Assembly: GCA_021464525.1 (NCBI GenBank)
Contig: JADRCO010000756.1
Location: forward strand, 1 to 26,918
Direction of reading: 5' to 3'
Origin: Rhizophagus sp. LPA8_4_AMF
Taxonomy: Eukaryota; Glomeromycota; Glomeromycetes; Glomerales; Glomeraceae
DNA length: 26,918 nucleotides
The position numbers were made by a program, and so were the translations under genes. Positions within the stretch are counted from its first letter, which is position 1, and each line of letters starts with the position of its first letter. Under the pieces are notes generated by a model. That model was not told where the DNA came from. It saw nothing but the letters and a program-made list of their open reading frames with translations, and did no database searches. Below are positions 1 through 10,130 of the stretch, one piece after another.

Positions 1-90
1 AATATCATTTTGATGTCATTTCAATATTAAAATTAAAACAACATCAAAATGATAATGAAATAATATCAAAATGATATCAAAACAGTATTG
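1..90. repeat. Short inverted and direct repeats at window start
   Basis: A 13-base word, ATATCATTTTGAT at 2-14, is repeated exactly as its reverse complement at 65-77. The core ATCAAAATGAT also occurs at 43-53. The stretch can fold into alternative hairpins. It looks like the edge of a repeat or foldback element cut by the window start; no family can be named. Confidence 0.6.
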
Positions 91-609
91 AAACAGCATA
101 TTTAAGTTAAACTTAACTATGTCGATTCTATGTTAATTGAAAACTATAAGTTTCTGTAAAGTATTTCCAAATCAGGTGGAATCTCTGAACTTTTCCTGGA
201 TGTGCTTTTGAACAAGATCAAAACAAGTTTGAATGCGCCTGATCACGTGCCTTCTTCAGACCTATTTTTAGAACGTGACATAACAAACAACTCTCATTCA
301 CTGAATCTTTTGATAGACATAGAGAACACCATATTGGACACCTTTAATATGCAACATTGGATTTTGATTTGGCGTCTCATTTTTGGTTTCTTCTACATGG
401 CTAGAGAAATTAGGGATATAGATAAACCTTTTTATCTGGATGTGGTGCACTTGGAGTTCTTTTTAGTTCTTTTTAAATTTTTATAGATTTTTCTTTTATC
501 TTTCCTTTTTCTTTTCTTTCTTTGTTTTTCTTTTACAAATTTTAATATAGAATTTTCTTGGGAAGATTCTTTATATTTGGTTATTGGATTACATAAGAAG
601 GTGTAGAGC
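91..609. other. Intergenic stretch with no recognised gene
   Basis: No supported gene was seen. A 94-codon open stretch at 202-486 (plus) begins at GTG, resembles nothing I recognise and ends in phenylalanine/leucine-rich translation of a T-rich tract. A polypyrimidine tract (T with scattered C) runs from about 482 to 541. The minus strand is broken by stops. Confidence 0.5.
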
Positions 610-1049
610 TTACGATATTTTCTTTTGGTTGGAGTCTGATCTACAATAACCTACCAAATCAACATACACAAATTTATTAGATTTTCTGTATATGACAGTG
701 AAAGAATTAACCACTTTATCACTTGACTGGCTAAAGGATTCTTTGCTTTTAATTTCGTTAGCCATGTTAGAAAGAATTCCTACTTTGGCAGTCTTGCACA
801 GGCGACAAGGTGGTTATGTGAACTAGCAGTATACCTTTTCTTTTTGGAGGGTCAGTGGGGGTTAAAACAAAAATCACATCGTAGCAGTCCTTGGACATCA
901 CGTTCTTTTGACTATAGGGCAGTTTGCTAAAATGAGGTATTATTGACACATTTCTACCTATATAGAAGCAAGTTCCACCGACAGTGCACACAGGGGGTTC
1001 AATAGAATGATGGGTGGTATTGAATTTATTAATATTAGATAGCTTTAAA
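610..1049 (-). pseudogene. Unidentified coding-like remnant, two frames
   Basis: Two minus-strand reading stretches abut in different frames. The first, open from about 1049 to 767, has a balanced, non-low-complexity composition with a hydrophobic run (DVIFVLTPTDPPKRKGILLV) but no ATG near its start. The second, open in its frame from about 810 and with an ATG at 765, reads to a TAA at 610. Before that ATG it contains CRLCK, a possible Cys-x2-Cys metal pair, and after it NSFTVIYRKSNKFVYVDLVG. The two could be one gene broken by a frameshift, or two exons. I do not recognise the family. The amino-acid composition argues for real coding ancestry, but nothing else supports it. Confidence 0.3.
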
Positions 1050-1194
1050 CTACATGTATTTTAAACATTAACTCTAATAAAATTTAACATGTGCTGCAGA
1101 AAAAAAAAATATTATTTATTGCATCTTGATAGTTAATATATTAACAAATTCTTGATATTAATAATATAATTTTAGGTATTTATAATATTCTAAA

Positions 1195-1446
1195 AAGTCA
1201 AAAACTCTTTCTTATAGATCTCTGTGTAATTTTTTCATTGGAAAGAAATAAAGAAACTACAATAGTTTAACAATTACACGATAGTTTAAACAATATTTTA
1301 AATAGTAAAATATTATTATTTCTATTAAATATATATTTTTACAAAAAAGAACAAAGAAAAATAACTCAGTATTAAGCAAGTTACATATACACTCTTTATT
1401 TTGGCTTCATTAGAACTTATTATAATAGGAAAAAGTCAACTAAAAA
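1195..1446 (+). repeat. Dispersed repeat, left copy, part 1
   Basis: This segment aligns along its whole length with 19775-20006. Shared landmarks in order are an AAGAAA(C/T)TACAA(T/C)AGTTTAA word, a TATTTTTACAAAAAA word, a TTAGAACTT(A/G)TTATAATAGG word and an AGTCAACTAAAAAT end. It has no open frame. In the right-hand copy a LINE begins exactly where this part ends. It may be an old non-autonomous element or a 3' flank that was duplicated. Confidence 0.75.
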
Positions 1447-1780
1447 TACAGTATACTTACTTCCAACCATAAAGGAAGTTAGCATACACTGTGCTAACAT
1501 CTTATATTCACAATATAAAGGAAATAGTCATGTTCTTTTGGATATAGCTTTGCTGGAAAAGAACAACATTGCTTATTATTTTAAACAATAAGAGTTTTAT
1601 AGATAAATATAACTCTGTATATACAGTCTCTTCAGATAGACATATAGCTAACGTTAAGTATAAGATTCAAAATATTTAACAAGTATTTTTTGTGTGTTAC
1701 CTATAAAAAAATATTAGAAACTATTATTTTAGTCATATTCAAATTCTACTGTTAGACAAATTTATGTCAATTAATGATTA
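1447..1780. repeat. 334-base segment present only in left repeat copy
   Basis: This stretch separates the two parts of the left repeat copy and is missing from the right copy. It is bounded by near-direct repeats of AACTAAA (1438-1444 and 1780-1786). Its first 45 bases form an imperfect hairpin: ACAGTATACTTACTTCC at 1448-1464 pairs with GGAAGTTAGCATACACTGT at 1474-1492. It is either an insertion in the left copy or a sequence lost from the right copy when the LINE arrived. No coding content was seen. Confidence 0.5.
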
Positions 1781-1876
1781 ACTAAAGAAAAAGAATAGTA
1801 ATAATTGAGAAATTAAAACTTAAATTAGTTTTAATTATAAACATTCTACATGGTACTTTAATTTTCATAATCCTAG
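1781..1876 (+). repeat. Dispersed repeat, left copy, part 2
   Basis: This aligns with 26741-26833, sharing a CTAAAGAAAA start, an AATAATTGAGAAA word and a TTTTCATA-TCCT end. It overlaps the last few codons of the RING-finger pseudogene, so the repeat may have carried a gene 3' end with it. Similarity stops at about 1876. Confidence 0.75.
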
Positions 1877-2273
1877 TTCGTTCATATAAATTGCATTAGC
1901 ATCTTCACCTACAGGAGTTGGATTTCAAAGTCTACTTGTTTAGTAGCAGTATCTTCCGCAGTTGAGGTTGTAAATTTGTCTTGCGATCCCTTAAAGAGTT
2001 CTGGAGAAAGAAAAGTTTGATAACTTTGTTACACTTCTTATTCAGACAAATCACCTCTCCATTCACTAGATGCTTTTTGAGACACTTCTGGTGATAGATG
2101 TGTCCACACAAAGCTAAGGAAAATTCTTTAAATGGTAGGAATTCCCAAAGTAAATAAAGGCCTTCTCCACATAACGAACATGAATATACTTCCAGAAAAA
2201 CAGTATTCTTAGGAAGAAAATTTGTCCCTTTGAGAATATTAATTGCAAAGGCTTCAATAGAAGTTGTATACAT
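1865..2273 (-). pseudogene. RING-finger protein gene, frameshifted
   Basis: The first 90 or so residues hold a RING-type zinc-binding pattern: CSLC (first pair), then CGHIYHQKC (Cys-x-His-x2-His-x2-Cys), then CLNKKC (Cys-x4-Cys). RING domains usually act as ubiquitin E3 ligases by binding an E2 enzyme. After CNKVIK near 2014-2019 the natural continuation moves to another frame (TFLSPELFKGSQDKFTTSTA). Near 1920-1924 it shifts again into PTPVGEDANAIYMNELGL, followed by TGA at 1865-1867. Each shift is explained by loss of one base. The frame in use just before the ATG at 2273 has a stop close upstream, so the start may be an internal Met or the gene may be 5'-truncated. The tail matches my memory of an expanded RING family in Glomeromycotina. 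It is probably a dead copy. Confidence 0.7.
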
Positions 2274-2869
2274 ACTGCCTTACGTATATAGCTGAAGAGT
2301 CTTGAGCAAAAAAAGATACTGACATATTTTTACAATTCCCAGAACTTCACTAGTAATGATGCACTGCATTTCATTATTTTGCTAATCCCCTTGCAAATCA
2401 AAAAAAATGACTTCAGGATTAGCATCACTTCCCTGAATAATCATGAGAAAAAGGGCACGAAATATTGATTGAATGAAAAAATATTCATACCCGAATATTG
2501 TTTTGTTAGTATGATAGTAGCATGAACTGGAAACATGACACGCAAAAATTAAATCCAAATCGAGTTAAAAAAAAAATAATGGAATATATATGCGATTTGC
2601 ACGTCACATAGCCCCTATTTCTTCAGCAAGAATTTTCCCGATATCGTACTGAGTGAAGTTTTTGCTAAATCACAATAAAATGTATCACATTTTATATATG
2701 AAAATAAATGTATCTTTAAGCAATTACCCATCCACGTGAAAAATAGCATATTGAACATTAATTCTTTATTATGCGATTTATATGCAAAGATGCTTACTAC
2801 TTTAGCAATAATTATGATTAGCAATACACCCAAAACAAAGATACATATTATTTAATCTAAAATTAATCT
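2274..2869. other. Intergenic, nothing recognised
   Basis: AT-rich spacer between two minus-strand pseudogenes. A 72-codon open stretch at 2615-2833 (minus) has no recognisable motif and is probably chance. No repeat with another part of the window was noticed. Confidence 0.5.
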
Positions 2870-4887
2870 ATAATTGATTAGCTATAATATAAATATCAAA
2901 ACATTTTTCAATATCTTTAAGTAAGTCGTCATAATTTAAATCCTCTGCATCTGAACTGATTTCGTCCTACCATTCAGATTTTCCATTAGAGGTCCAAAAA
3001 TCTAATATATCTTGCGCTCGTTTCTTGAAGTTTTCTGGAATCCTATCGAAAGAGATCCTTTCAATCGATGATGGTTGATAAAGCATCAGGTAAAGTGACC
3101 GGATTAGACATATCAAATCAATCATTGGTCCATAATTAATTTGTTGTTCGTTAATCAATGATTGAAGGACATTATCAGGCATACACTCGAGAGCTCCTGC
3201 AAATGGCGAATTTTTACCTTGTGTTTTACTATACCCCCAGTCAATAATTAATATGTTACCATCATCATCACGAAGGAAGTTATACTTTCAAAGGTCCATA
3301 TGTACGAGATTGAAATTTGAGTGTACTTCCTTGAGAGTTCCAAGGATGTTTTCAATATCTTTCATTTGTAGATTATTGATTTTAGTGCATAGAGGAGTTA
3401 TAACAAGTGTATCCTTGTTGCTCAAAAAGAGCCTCGGAATATAAGGCGAATTCAGACTTGATAGTGAAGTCAATACATTCTTTTCTTTGGTAAAGCAAGG
3501 CAAGTATTATGCGTTTTTTGCTTTTTTTACGACTACAGAACTTTCACTATTCTCAAGGGTTCTTTCGTATACAATGCTGGTTCTACCTGTACTGATAGAT
3601 CGAACCAACGTAACAGTAGTTTCTGTATTTCCATCCATAAAATTTATTGAAGGCTCGATCCATTCCAACTTGTCCGGAGAATTCTGCATGATTGTCACCA
3701 AATATTTCCATCCATTTGGAGGTTTAGAAGTGTTATATCTTAATGATTCAGATGCCGTGTATCTATACGAAAATTGATTGTTGTCTTCTCTAGTTATTAT
3801 ATAGGTTCGTATGATAATACAATCCGTTAATACTGCATACACATATTGTCGTCGTGGTTGAAGCTGGAGCACTTTTTCGCCAAATGCTACTGCGTGTCCT
3901 ATATCAGCATTTTTAAATTATTATCAGTTCACTTTCTTATTTTACTGACAGCTACAACATTCAATAGATCTAGAGGTCTTCCTTTTTGGATGAATACAAA
4001 ATCTGGTTTTCAAGTACTAAGCAATGGTGTGGAATGTGTATCTCCAACATAAAGTTTTATTTCTGGTAATGATTTTATTGCCGTACATTCATCCATGAAG
4101 TATTCTTGTATTTCGTCCTCACTTGTGGGAGTGCTTGTGGCTAATAAAAGATTGGGCGGTTCCATAAACTTTCCATGTGTAATTCGTCTACGAATTTAGG
4201 TCAGTGGAAGTGGGAAATCCATTTCTGTACCATGAGTCATTACCCGTTGGCCTTTCTCAGTTTTTGTATCAATACCTGAAGACAAAGAAAATATAATTAA
4301 ACGGCATTTGCAAAGCATTGTTGATGGACCAGAAAAACAACATACCCGGTGAATTGAGCCACGCTTCTGCAAATAACGTACTTTTTTCACTTCTCGTCTA
4401 AGTTCTCCTACTTCTTCTTTGACGACTTTCTCAATATGTCTTTTCAAAGATTCTGTAAGATAGAATAATGAGATATTAGTGAAACAAATAAAAAAATACA
4501 GTATATTTGATATTATTGTGATAGAAAATAACTCAAATCGCATTATTACGACTCACTTACCAGAACTGGGTTGCTCTACGATAATGTAAATGGGTTTGAC
4601 GATAAGAAGCAGGAAAGAAAAGCACGAAAATAAGTAAGTATTCGGTATTATTGGTGAATACAAACACATTTTCTATTTTGTGACATACCAATAGTCAACA
4701 AATTTCTCAAGTATGTAAGCTTAACTTTATCATTTTTGCTCTTAGTAAGCGCTTTTTCTACACTAGATAATTTTTTAGCATTGTTGAAATACGTGAATAA
4801 ATCAGCTACTTCTTTTTCAGTGAGTTTTTCATCATCCTCGATGTCGGAAAGGCGATTAACCTCGTCATAGATATCAAAAGTAATCAT
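2870..4887 (-). pseudogene. Atypical protein kinase-like gene, five exons, broken
   Basis: Exons can be read at 4887-4689, 4575-4561 (a 15-base microexon), 4452-4346, 4275-4244 and 4187-2870. All introns are GT-AG (113, 108, 70 and 56 bases) and phase is kept throughout. The N-terminal part is acidic then helical (MITFDIYDEVNRL, later ESLKRHIEKVVKEEV). Exon 5 carries a kinase-like fold: a glycine-loop-like ISTGRTSIVYE, a lysine strand SSVVVKKA, a catalytic loop HMDL-stop-KYNF where HRDLRKYNF would be expected, and DWG in place of DFG. Lesions are TGA at LLST*KPDF, TGA at KIRK*TDNN, a 1-base loss soon after it, TAA at KKAKNA*YLP, TGA in the catalytic loop and TAG near the end (NGKSEW*DEI). The family resembles the kinase/Crinkler-associated proteins expanded in Rhizophagus (recall only). 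Function is presumably lost. Confidence 0.72.
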
Positions 4888-5159
4888 ACTGTTTTTTTTT
4901 GTGTAAAAAAAGTTTCACAGGTTTTTTGAAAAAAGAAGTGATTTGTAACCATACAGTATGAGAGTAGCATGAATGGATGAACTGGGAAAAATAGTTTTTA
5001 GAGGCACTGATGACTGATATATATTAGAAATCAATTGTCGCACAGATTGATCTGTTAATTAGTTACGCAACTGAGATATTTGTCACACAATATTACAAAA
5101 ATCATGTTTTACAATACTTCATAAAAAAAAAGTGCTAAACTTTGAGATCGTGACGCACA
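4888..5159. other. Spacer between two minus-strand pseudogenes
   Basis: No coding content or strong repeat was seen. It would hold the promoter of the kinase-like gene. No convincing regulatory motif stands out beyond A/T runs. Confidence 0.5.
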
Positions 5160-5970
5160 TCACAGCTTTGGGATTTACATATCAGGTGATAAGCAAGAAG
5201 AATATTCACAGTACTTAATAATTAATTCTGGATCAGGTTTGGCTTCGTAAGTGATATGCTTAAAATCAAGGCTTGAGGTTTGGTCACATGCTTGTCATAG
5301 CTTTTGGTACCATGGTTCATGTCCAGTTTCTTTTTTATATTTTTTGTATATATTGGAACGAATCTTATTTGTCAAAATACTTGGTAAATCAGTTAATTTT
5401 GCATACCAATCCAAATATTCAGGGATTAATATTTTATAGGACTTGGTCTGAATATCAAAACTTTTGGATACTAGACAAACAAACTCCTTAATTTTTTGTA
5501 CCCTTTTAGGAATAACAATTTTCAGGTTTTTTGTCATACCATCCTTCAAGAAGGGAAATTCCATTATCTTGACATATGCATCATTTTTGCCAATCACGAT
5601 TAAAGATATCTTCAAGTTTTTTAACATCCTTATACCAGCTAGTGTTATAAAGCCGATGCTAAGCCCCCTGCACTTCCAATGCGATTTGATATTTTTGAAA
5701 AAAGGCATCAAGCTCTAATTCTTGCATGAAAGATGGTCAATATTCAACTACAGGTTCTTCGTTAAAACTTCCTTAGCTATCTGGATGCATCTAGTCTGAA
5801 ATTTGCAGTTTTTCTTAGATTCTCTTTTTGTCCAAGCCTGTTCTAGTTTTATAATTCTTTTCCAAGAGTTCAGCATGTTCCTGCCTCGCCTGCGTGTTTG
5901 TAACCTCAAGCTCTTCGATTCTCTGTCTCATCATTTTAAGCTCGAATGGATTAGCTTCACTAACTGATAT
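5160..5970 (-). pseudogene. Coiled-coil plus PD-(D/E)XK-like nuclease gene, broken
   Basis: From about 5963 one frame reads SVSEANPFELKMMRQRIEEL and a further Glu/Lys-rich heptad-like stretch, consistent with a coiled coil. It continues, through several stops, into MQELELDAFFQKYQIALEVQ then GA*HRLYNTSWYKDVKKLED, RDWQK*CICQDNGISLLEGW and YDKKPE. The pattern Asp, then Glu-x-Gln-Gly, then a downstream R/K and an NGI-LLE strand resembles restriction-endonuclease-like (Vsr/DUF559 type) nucleases. At 5519-5522 one extra base moves the reading to IVIPKRVQKIKEFVCL, which runs to TGA at 5295, and coding-like sequence continues past it (QACDQTSSLDFKHITYEAKP). Stops include TGA where Arg is likely and TAG where Gln is likely. 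The nuclease assignment is inference from motif shape; the broken state is plain. Confidence 0.55.
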
Positions 5971-6159
5971 GGTTGATAATAATTTTATATACGAAGGAAT
6001 TATTCAATATTATGTGGCAAATGTAAAGGCTTGCTTTATTAATACAAAGATAAAAAATAAATACAATGATCAGGATTTTGCCCGAAATACATGATAGTTT
6101 TTTTTCTATGTTAATGTCTATACATACGATTCGAACAAGACAAGACTATCTTATTTATC

Positions 6160-6826
6160 TTCTGTTTTTACCCGCTCCTTCAAAAGAAGATTTGAATGAG
6201 ACGCGTAAAGATCTTCAAAATATTCTTAAAGAATATTCACTTGATGATATTTTCAATATTGATAAAACTGGACTTTATTGGAAGATAGAGCCAAATTGAA
6301 CTTTATCAACTGGTCCAAGTAAATTAAATATTAATTAGTATAAAATTAATATAAAAAACTATATAAAAACTAAAATAATATTTATCTTATATAGTTGTAA
6401 GTAAAAAACAATCTAAGGAATGGGTTACTATTGCATTATGTTGTAATGCTTCAGGAACTGAAAATGTAAAACCTGCTTCAGTTTTATTGGAAAAAGTCAA
6501 AATCCACGTGCCTTAAAAAATGTTCCAAAGTCATCACTACCAGTACAATATTATTGGAATAAAACAGCTTATATGCAAGTTAGTATCTGGAACGATTGGT
6601 TAAAACTTTTTAATTCACGCCTAAGACTCTAAAATAGACATATAATCTTACTTTATGATGGCGCATCCACTCATAAATTAATTGATGATATTGAATTTTC
6701 CAATATTCGTCTTCATAAATTACCTCCTAATACAACTTCACGCCTCCAGCCATGTGATGCTGGAATCATTCATAGTTTCAAAATAAGTACTACAAAAATG
6801 TTTCCTCCCCATAGTCTAAGAAACTT
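6160..6826 (+). pseudogene. Pogo/Tigger-type (DDE_1) transposase fragment
   Basis: The translation KDLQNILKEYSLDDIFNID, then KTGLYW, is the first catalytic block of Tc1/mariner-superfamily pogo/Tigger transposases (Asp at 6261-6263). The second Asp is in ILLYDGASTHK (6657-6659) and the third in RLQPCDAGIIHSFK (6756-6758). With 32 residues between the last two, this is a DDD triad of the expected spacing. Lesions are TGA in EPN*TLSTGP where Arg is usual, a frame change near 6477-6492, and TAA in SRLRL*NRH. The N-terminal DNA-binding domains are absent, so the copy is 5'-truncated at about 6160. A 76-base intron interrupts it. All three acidic residues survive, but the frame is dead. Confidence 0.78.
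6319..6394 (+). other. Spliceosomal intron inside the transposase
   Basis: The coding sense STGP breaks at a GTAAAT donor (6319) and resumes after an ATATAG acceptor (6394). Removing the 76 bases restores STGPIVSKKQSKEWVTIALC in frame. The segment is almost pure A/T, like the other introns here. Confidence 0.65.
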
Positions 6827-6852
6827 GGTATCTATTTGATATTGATATTAAT

Positions 6853-7408
6853 TTTATAATTAATTTAATTAAAAAAGGAATTTATGATGCTCTTTTTAAA
6901 TATTAGAATATTCTGCCAAATTCTACTTTATTAGCCAGTTTATTAAATTCTAGGTCTAAAATAATGTATAGTTGGTCTTATGAATTACAGAAACTTGCAA
7001 AACTTTTACTGAATACAAAATATGAAGAATATAAAAATAATAACATATCAATACAAATTTATCTGTTATTTCAATCACAACCTCAATCTTTTTCAAATAG
7101 GATATTTGGCACTTAAATACATTTATCAACCAATAATGAATTAACTCAATATTTAAATAATTTTCACATACCTCAAACTTCTCCTGATACTAATATTTTT
7201 AAATGGTGGATTGATAATAGGGAAAAATTTCCAATTTGTTTAAAGGTACGTGTAAATATTTGAGAATTTTGGCTACTTCTGTTCTCAGTGAACGCTTTTT
7301 AGTAATGCCAGTAATTAAATAACTTCTGAAAGGAATAGATTAAAAGTAGGAATAGTTAATGAAATACTTTTTTAAAAGAGAAATATGGAATACATCAATC
7401 TATTTAAA
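6853..7408 (+). pseudogene. hAT transposase C-terminal fragment
   Basis: One frame reads LIKKGIYDALFKY*N, then STLLASLLNSRSKIMYSWSY, a pattern like the LLASxLDPR block of hAT transposases. The hAT dimerisation domain then follows: NELTQYLNNFHIPQ, IFKWWIDNREKFPICLK, KYLRILATSVLSERF, FSNASN and ITSERNRLKVGIVNEILF. The last blocks lie in different frames, so at least two 1-base shifts are needed (near 7235-7245 and 7296-7302), plus stops at KY*N, GT*IHL and N*ITSE. The N-terminal BED finger and catalytic core are absent. It lies directly behind the Tigger fragment, so two unrelated DNA transposons are juxtaposed. Confidence 0.72.
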
Positions 7409-9199
7409 TAATATATACATCTTAATAATAAAATAATTACTATTTATCAATTAATATTTAGAATATATGTTAAATATTTTTTGTGAAAAAATGATTATTA
7501 AATTGATTGATCAATCAAATTGGTCGAATGATATCTGATTGTTAGTTTTAATTAATTAATTGGTTGATAAAATATGACCAATCAATTTTTAATCGATCAA
7601 CTTCTCCTAAAATAATCAACTAATTGATTAAGAAATTTATATTTTATAAGTAATTAAATTCCCTACCTGATGGACCTGATATTGCCAACTTATATAATAT
7701 TATTATTTATGATGTATTAGTAATTTGAACAATAAAGCACCTCTTATAGAAACTCTTTATTTGGAGAAAAATCATCTTAATTAGCCAAAAAATGTAGAAA
7801 AAATACTTTACAGTATAAGTAAAAATCAAGTTATTTGATACTGCATGTTAAGCTTCCAGTTTGACTGTAACATTTGGATTGCATTTCTAGAAAACTTTTT
7901 TGTAAGATAGTTTTCTGCTTCGTAAAATTTAAAAGACAAAAAAAACTGTAAATTTTTTCAAGCGATGATATATAATATTTTAGTATCTATATCATACACT
8001 TCCTTACAAGTTAAAAGTAATGTCGTCTACTTTTTTTACGTAAAGTTAACATGAAAGTTTATAAGCTAATTAAACTCCTGAATAAAATGATCAAATTGAT
8101 CACTTTTTTTGAATTTTAAGACGCTCTTACTTCAGTAATAGGAAAAAAGATCAAATAGTTGAATTAGGATCTTAATTGGACTTGTTATGATGTTCTGATA
8201 TTATTAGCTAACTGAAGGAAACCAAATACTAACATATTCTTACCAAATACTAATTAACTAAAAAAAAATCTGAAGATTATAACTTCAGGATTAAATGCTA
8301 TATCTATTAAATTAAGAATAAAAACACTTAAAAAGCTTATCCTAAACTAAATTACTTTTGCTTTCAGCTGTTTTCTTGGCTTTCTCTAGATTTTTAGATG
8401 GACAGTTGTAGATTAAATTTCTAGGCACATACTTTGGCTTTTTTTTCACTTGTGTAAATTTAGTTTTATGTTTTTTTTCTTTTTATTTTTATAATTTTTT
8501 TATTTGTACTTTTGGTAAAATATTGTTTTTTTTCTCTTTTTTGATTTCTTTACAATACAACATATCTTTAGCACTCCTTTAACTATAAGGTCATTTGGTT
8601 AAGAGTATTTTGGCTTATCCCAGAGTCACGCATATAGTAAAATAAAAGCAAAATAGTACACATATGGAATTTCTTCAGTGATTTATTAGTTTTTTATAAA
8701 TTAGTCAAGTAGTGAACTTTTAAAGGTTGTATGTAACACATTTTGACTGTCTTTAATCAATAAATGTGTTACTTTATAAAAAAAAATGGTTATAAATATG
8801 ACTGGAAAAAGTTTCTAAATCTTATATTATACTTAATAAAATCACATGATTTATAATATAATAATTTGATTGACTATTAAATCTGATAAAAAGGGAGAGG
8901 AAAGTAAGTTTATATTAAATTAAATATAACATAATATATGTTACTACCATTTAAATGCTTATCTAAAAGTAAATTTATATTTTTAAAAATATTAGAAATT
9001 TTTTTAAAAAAAATAAAGAAAAAATACTTTTATTAAGAAAAATTAATTAAATTAAGGCCTTAAACCATTTTTAAAAAAATATATAAAAATATTTATTTTG
9101 TAAGACAGATCAATGGTTTTTTGATCAATTTTTAATTTAATTCTACTATATTACAAATGAGTAAAATTTGCAATTTAATCTTACATAAAACTGAATAGT
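7409..9199. other. AT-rich non-coding stretch with small palindromes
   Basis: No open frame with protein-like composition was found. Local structure includes a perfect 16-base palindrome TTGATTGATCAATCAA at 7503-7518 and related TTGATTAA words up to about 7640. An 11-base inverted repeat (GTAACACATTT at 8733-8743, AAATGTGTTAC at 8762-8772) has an 18-base loop. A lysine-rich minus-strand reading at about 8340-8600 is riddled with stops. Confidence 0.55.
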
Positions 9200-10130
9200 A
9201 CCATTAACCATCTTTATATTATATTATATTTTTTCTTTTTAAATTAATTAAATAATAAAATTGCTGGTAGATTCTTAAATTTTTTTTTATTAACCATTTT
9301 TAATTTTTTTATATATATTTGTTATTTTTTGATTTTTTTATTTGTTATATTAATTTTTTTATTTTATTATATTTTTATTTTTTTTTTTTGCATTTTTATA
9401 CTTTTATTTTTTGGTTTTAAAATATAAATTACTTTTTGATTTTATTAGAACTCTAAATAATTTATATATATGTATATATAAAGTTAACTTATTAATTATA
9501 TAAAATTTTCAAAAAATTGCTTACTTCAAAAGTATTTTTTAAAAATTTTAAACTATATATCTCTGTTTTTTAATTAATTAATAAAAAAAAAAATTTTATA
9601 ATATTAAGTTCATTTTATTAATGAAAGGAATCTAATAACAATAATTTTATTTTTTTTTTTAATATTTATTTACTAAAATATAATATAAAGTAATTTTTTA
9701 TCTAATATAAATAAAAGATGTTTGGATTCTATTTTATTCTTTATTTTTATATCCTTATTTTTGAAATATAATTTATATTCTTTAAATATAATTGTATACT
9801 AATATTATTTTTTTTTAAATATAATTAATTATCTTTTTAATTTTGTTTTTTTATTTTTCCATTTTTTAGATATAATTATCCAATAATATTTACTTTTAAT
9901 TTCTATGTTTTTTAATTTTTAAAATGTAATTACTTTTTGATTTTATTCTTTATTTTTATATTCTTTATTTTTATGATGTAATTATTTATTGATATTATTT
10001 TAATTTTTATGTTTTTTACCTTTGAAATATAATTTCTTTATTTAAAACTTTATTATTAAGCTATTATTTATATTATTTATTATACAAATATTTTTTAAGG
10101 TAATATTAATATAATTCTTTTAATATATAG
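9200..10130. repeat. Degenerate AT tandem-like region
   Basis: Composition is over 90% A+T by eye. Variants of a phrase like TTTTTGATTTTATT(CTTTATTTTTATA) and AAATATAATT recur many times (for example near 9418, 9721, 9921 and 9950). It looks like a decayed tandem array or polymerase-slippage DNA. No gene was seen. Confidence 0.55.

Noticed and set aside
202-486. 94-codon plus-strand open frame
   Set aside because: Starts at GTG, no recognisable motif, ends in translation of a T-rich tract; no homologous pattern elsewhere in the window.
3253-4052. Several plus-strand open frames
   Set aside because: They lie opposite the kinase-like exon 5, whose minus-strand reading shows conserved kinase blocks.
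4196-4543. A continuous 115-codon frame read as one protein
   Set aside because: It runs through intron sequence; strong GT-AG signals split it into exons of the kinase-like gene.
8340-8640. Lysine-rich minus-strand reading, possible transposase or nucleic-acid-binding remnant
   Set aside because: Many stops, composition driven by A runs, and no catalytic motif.
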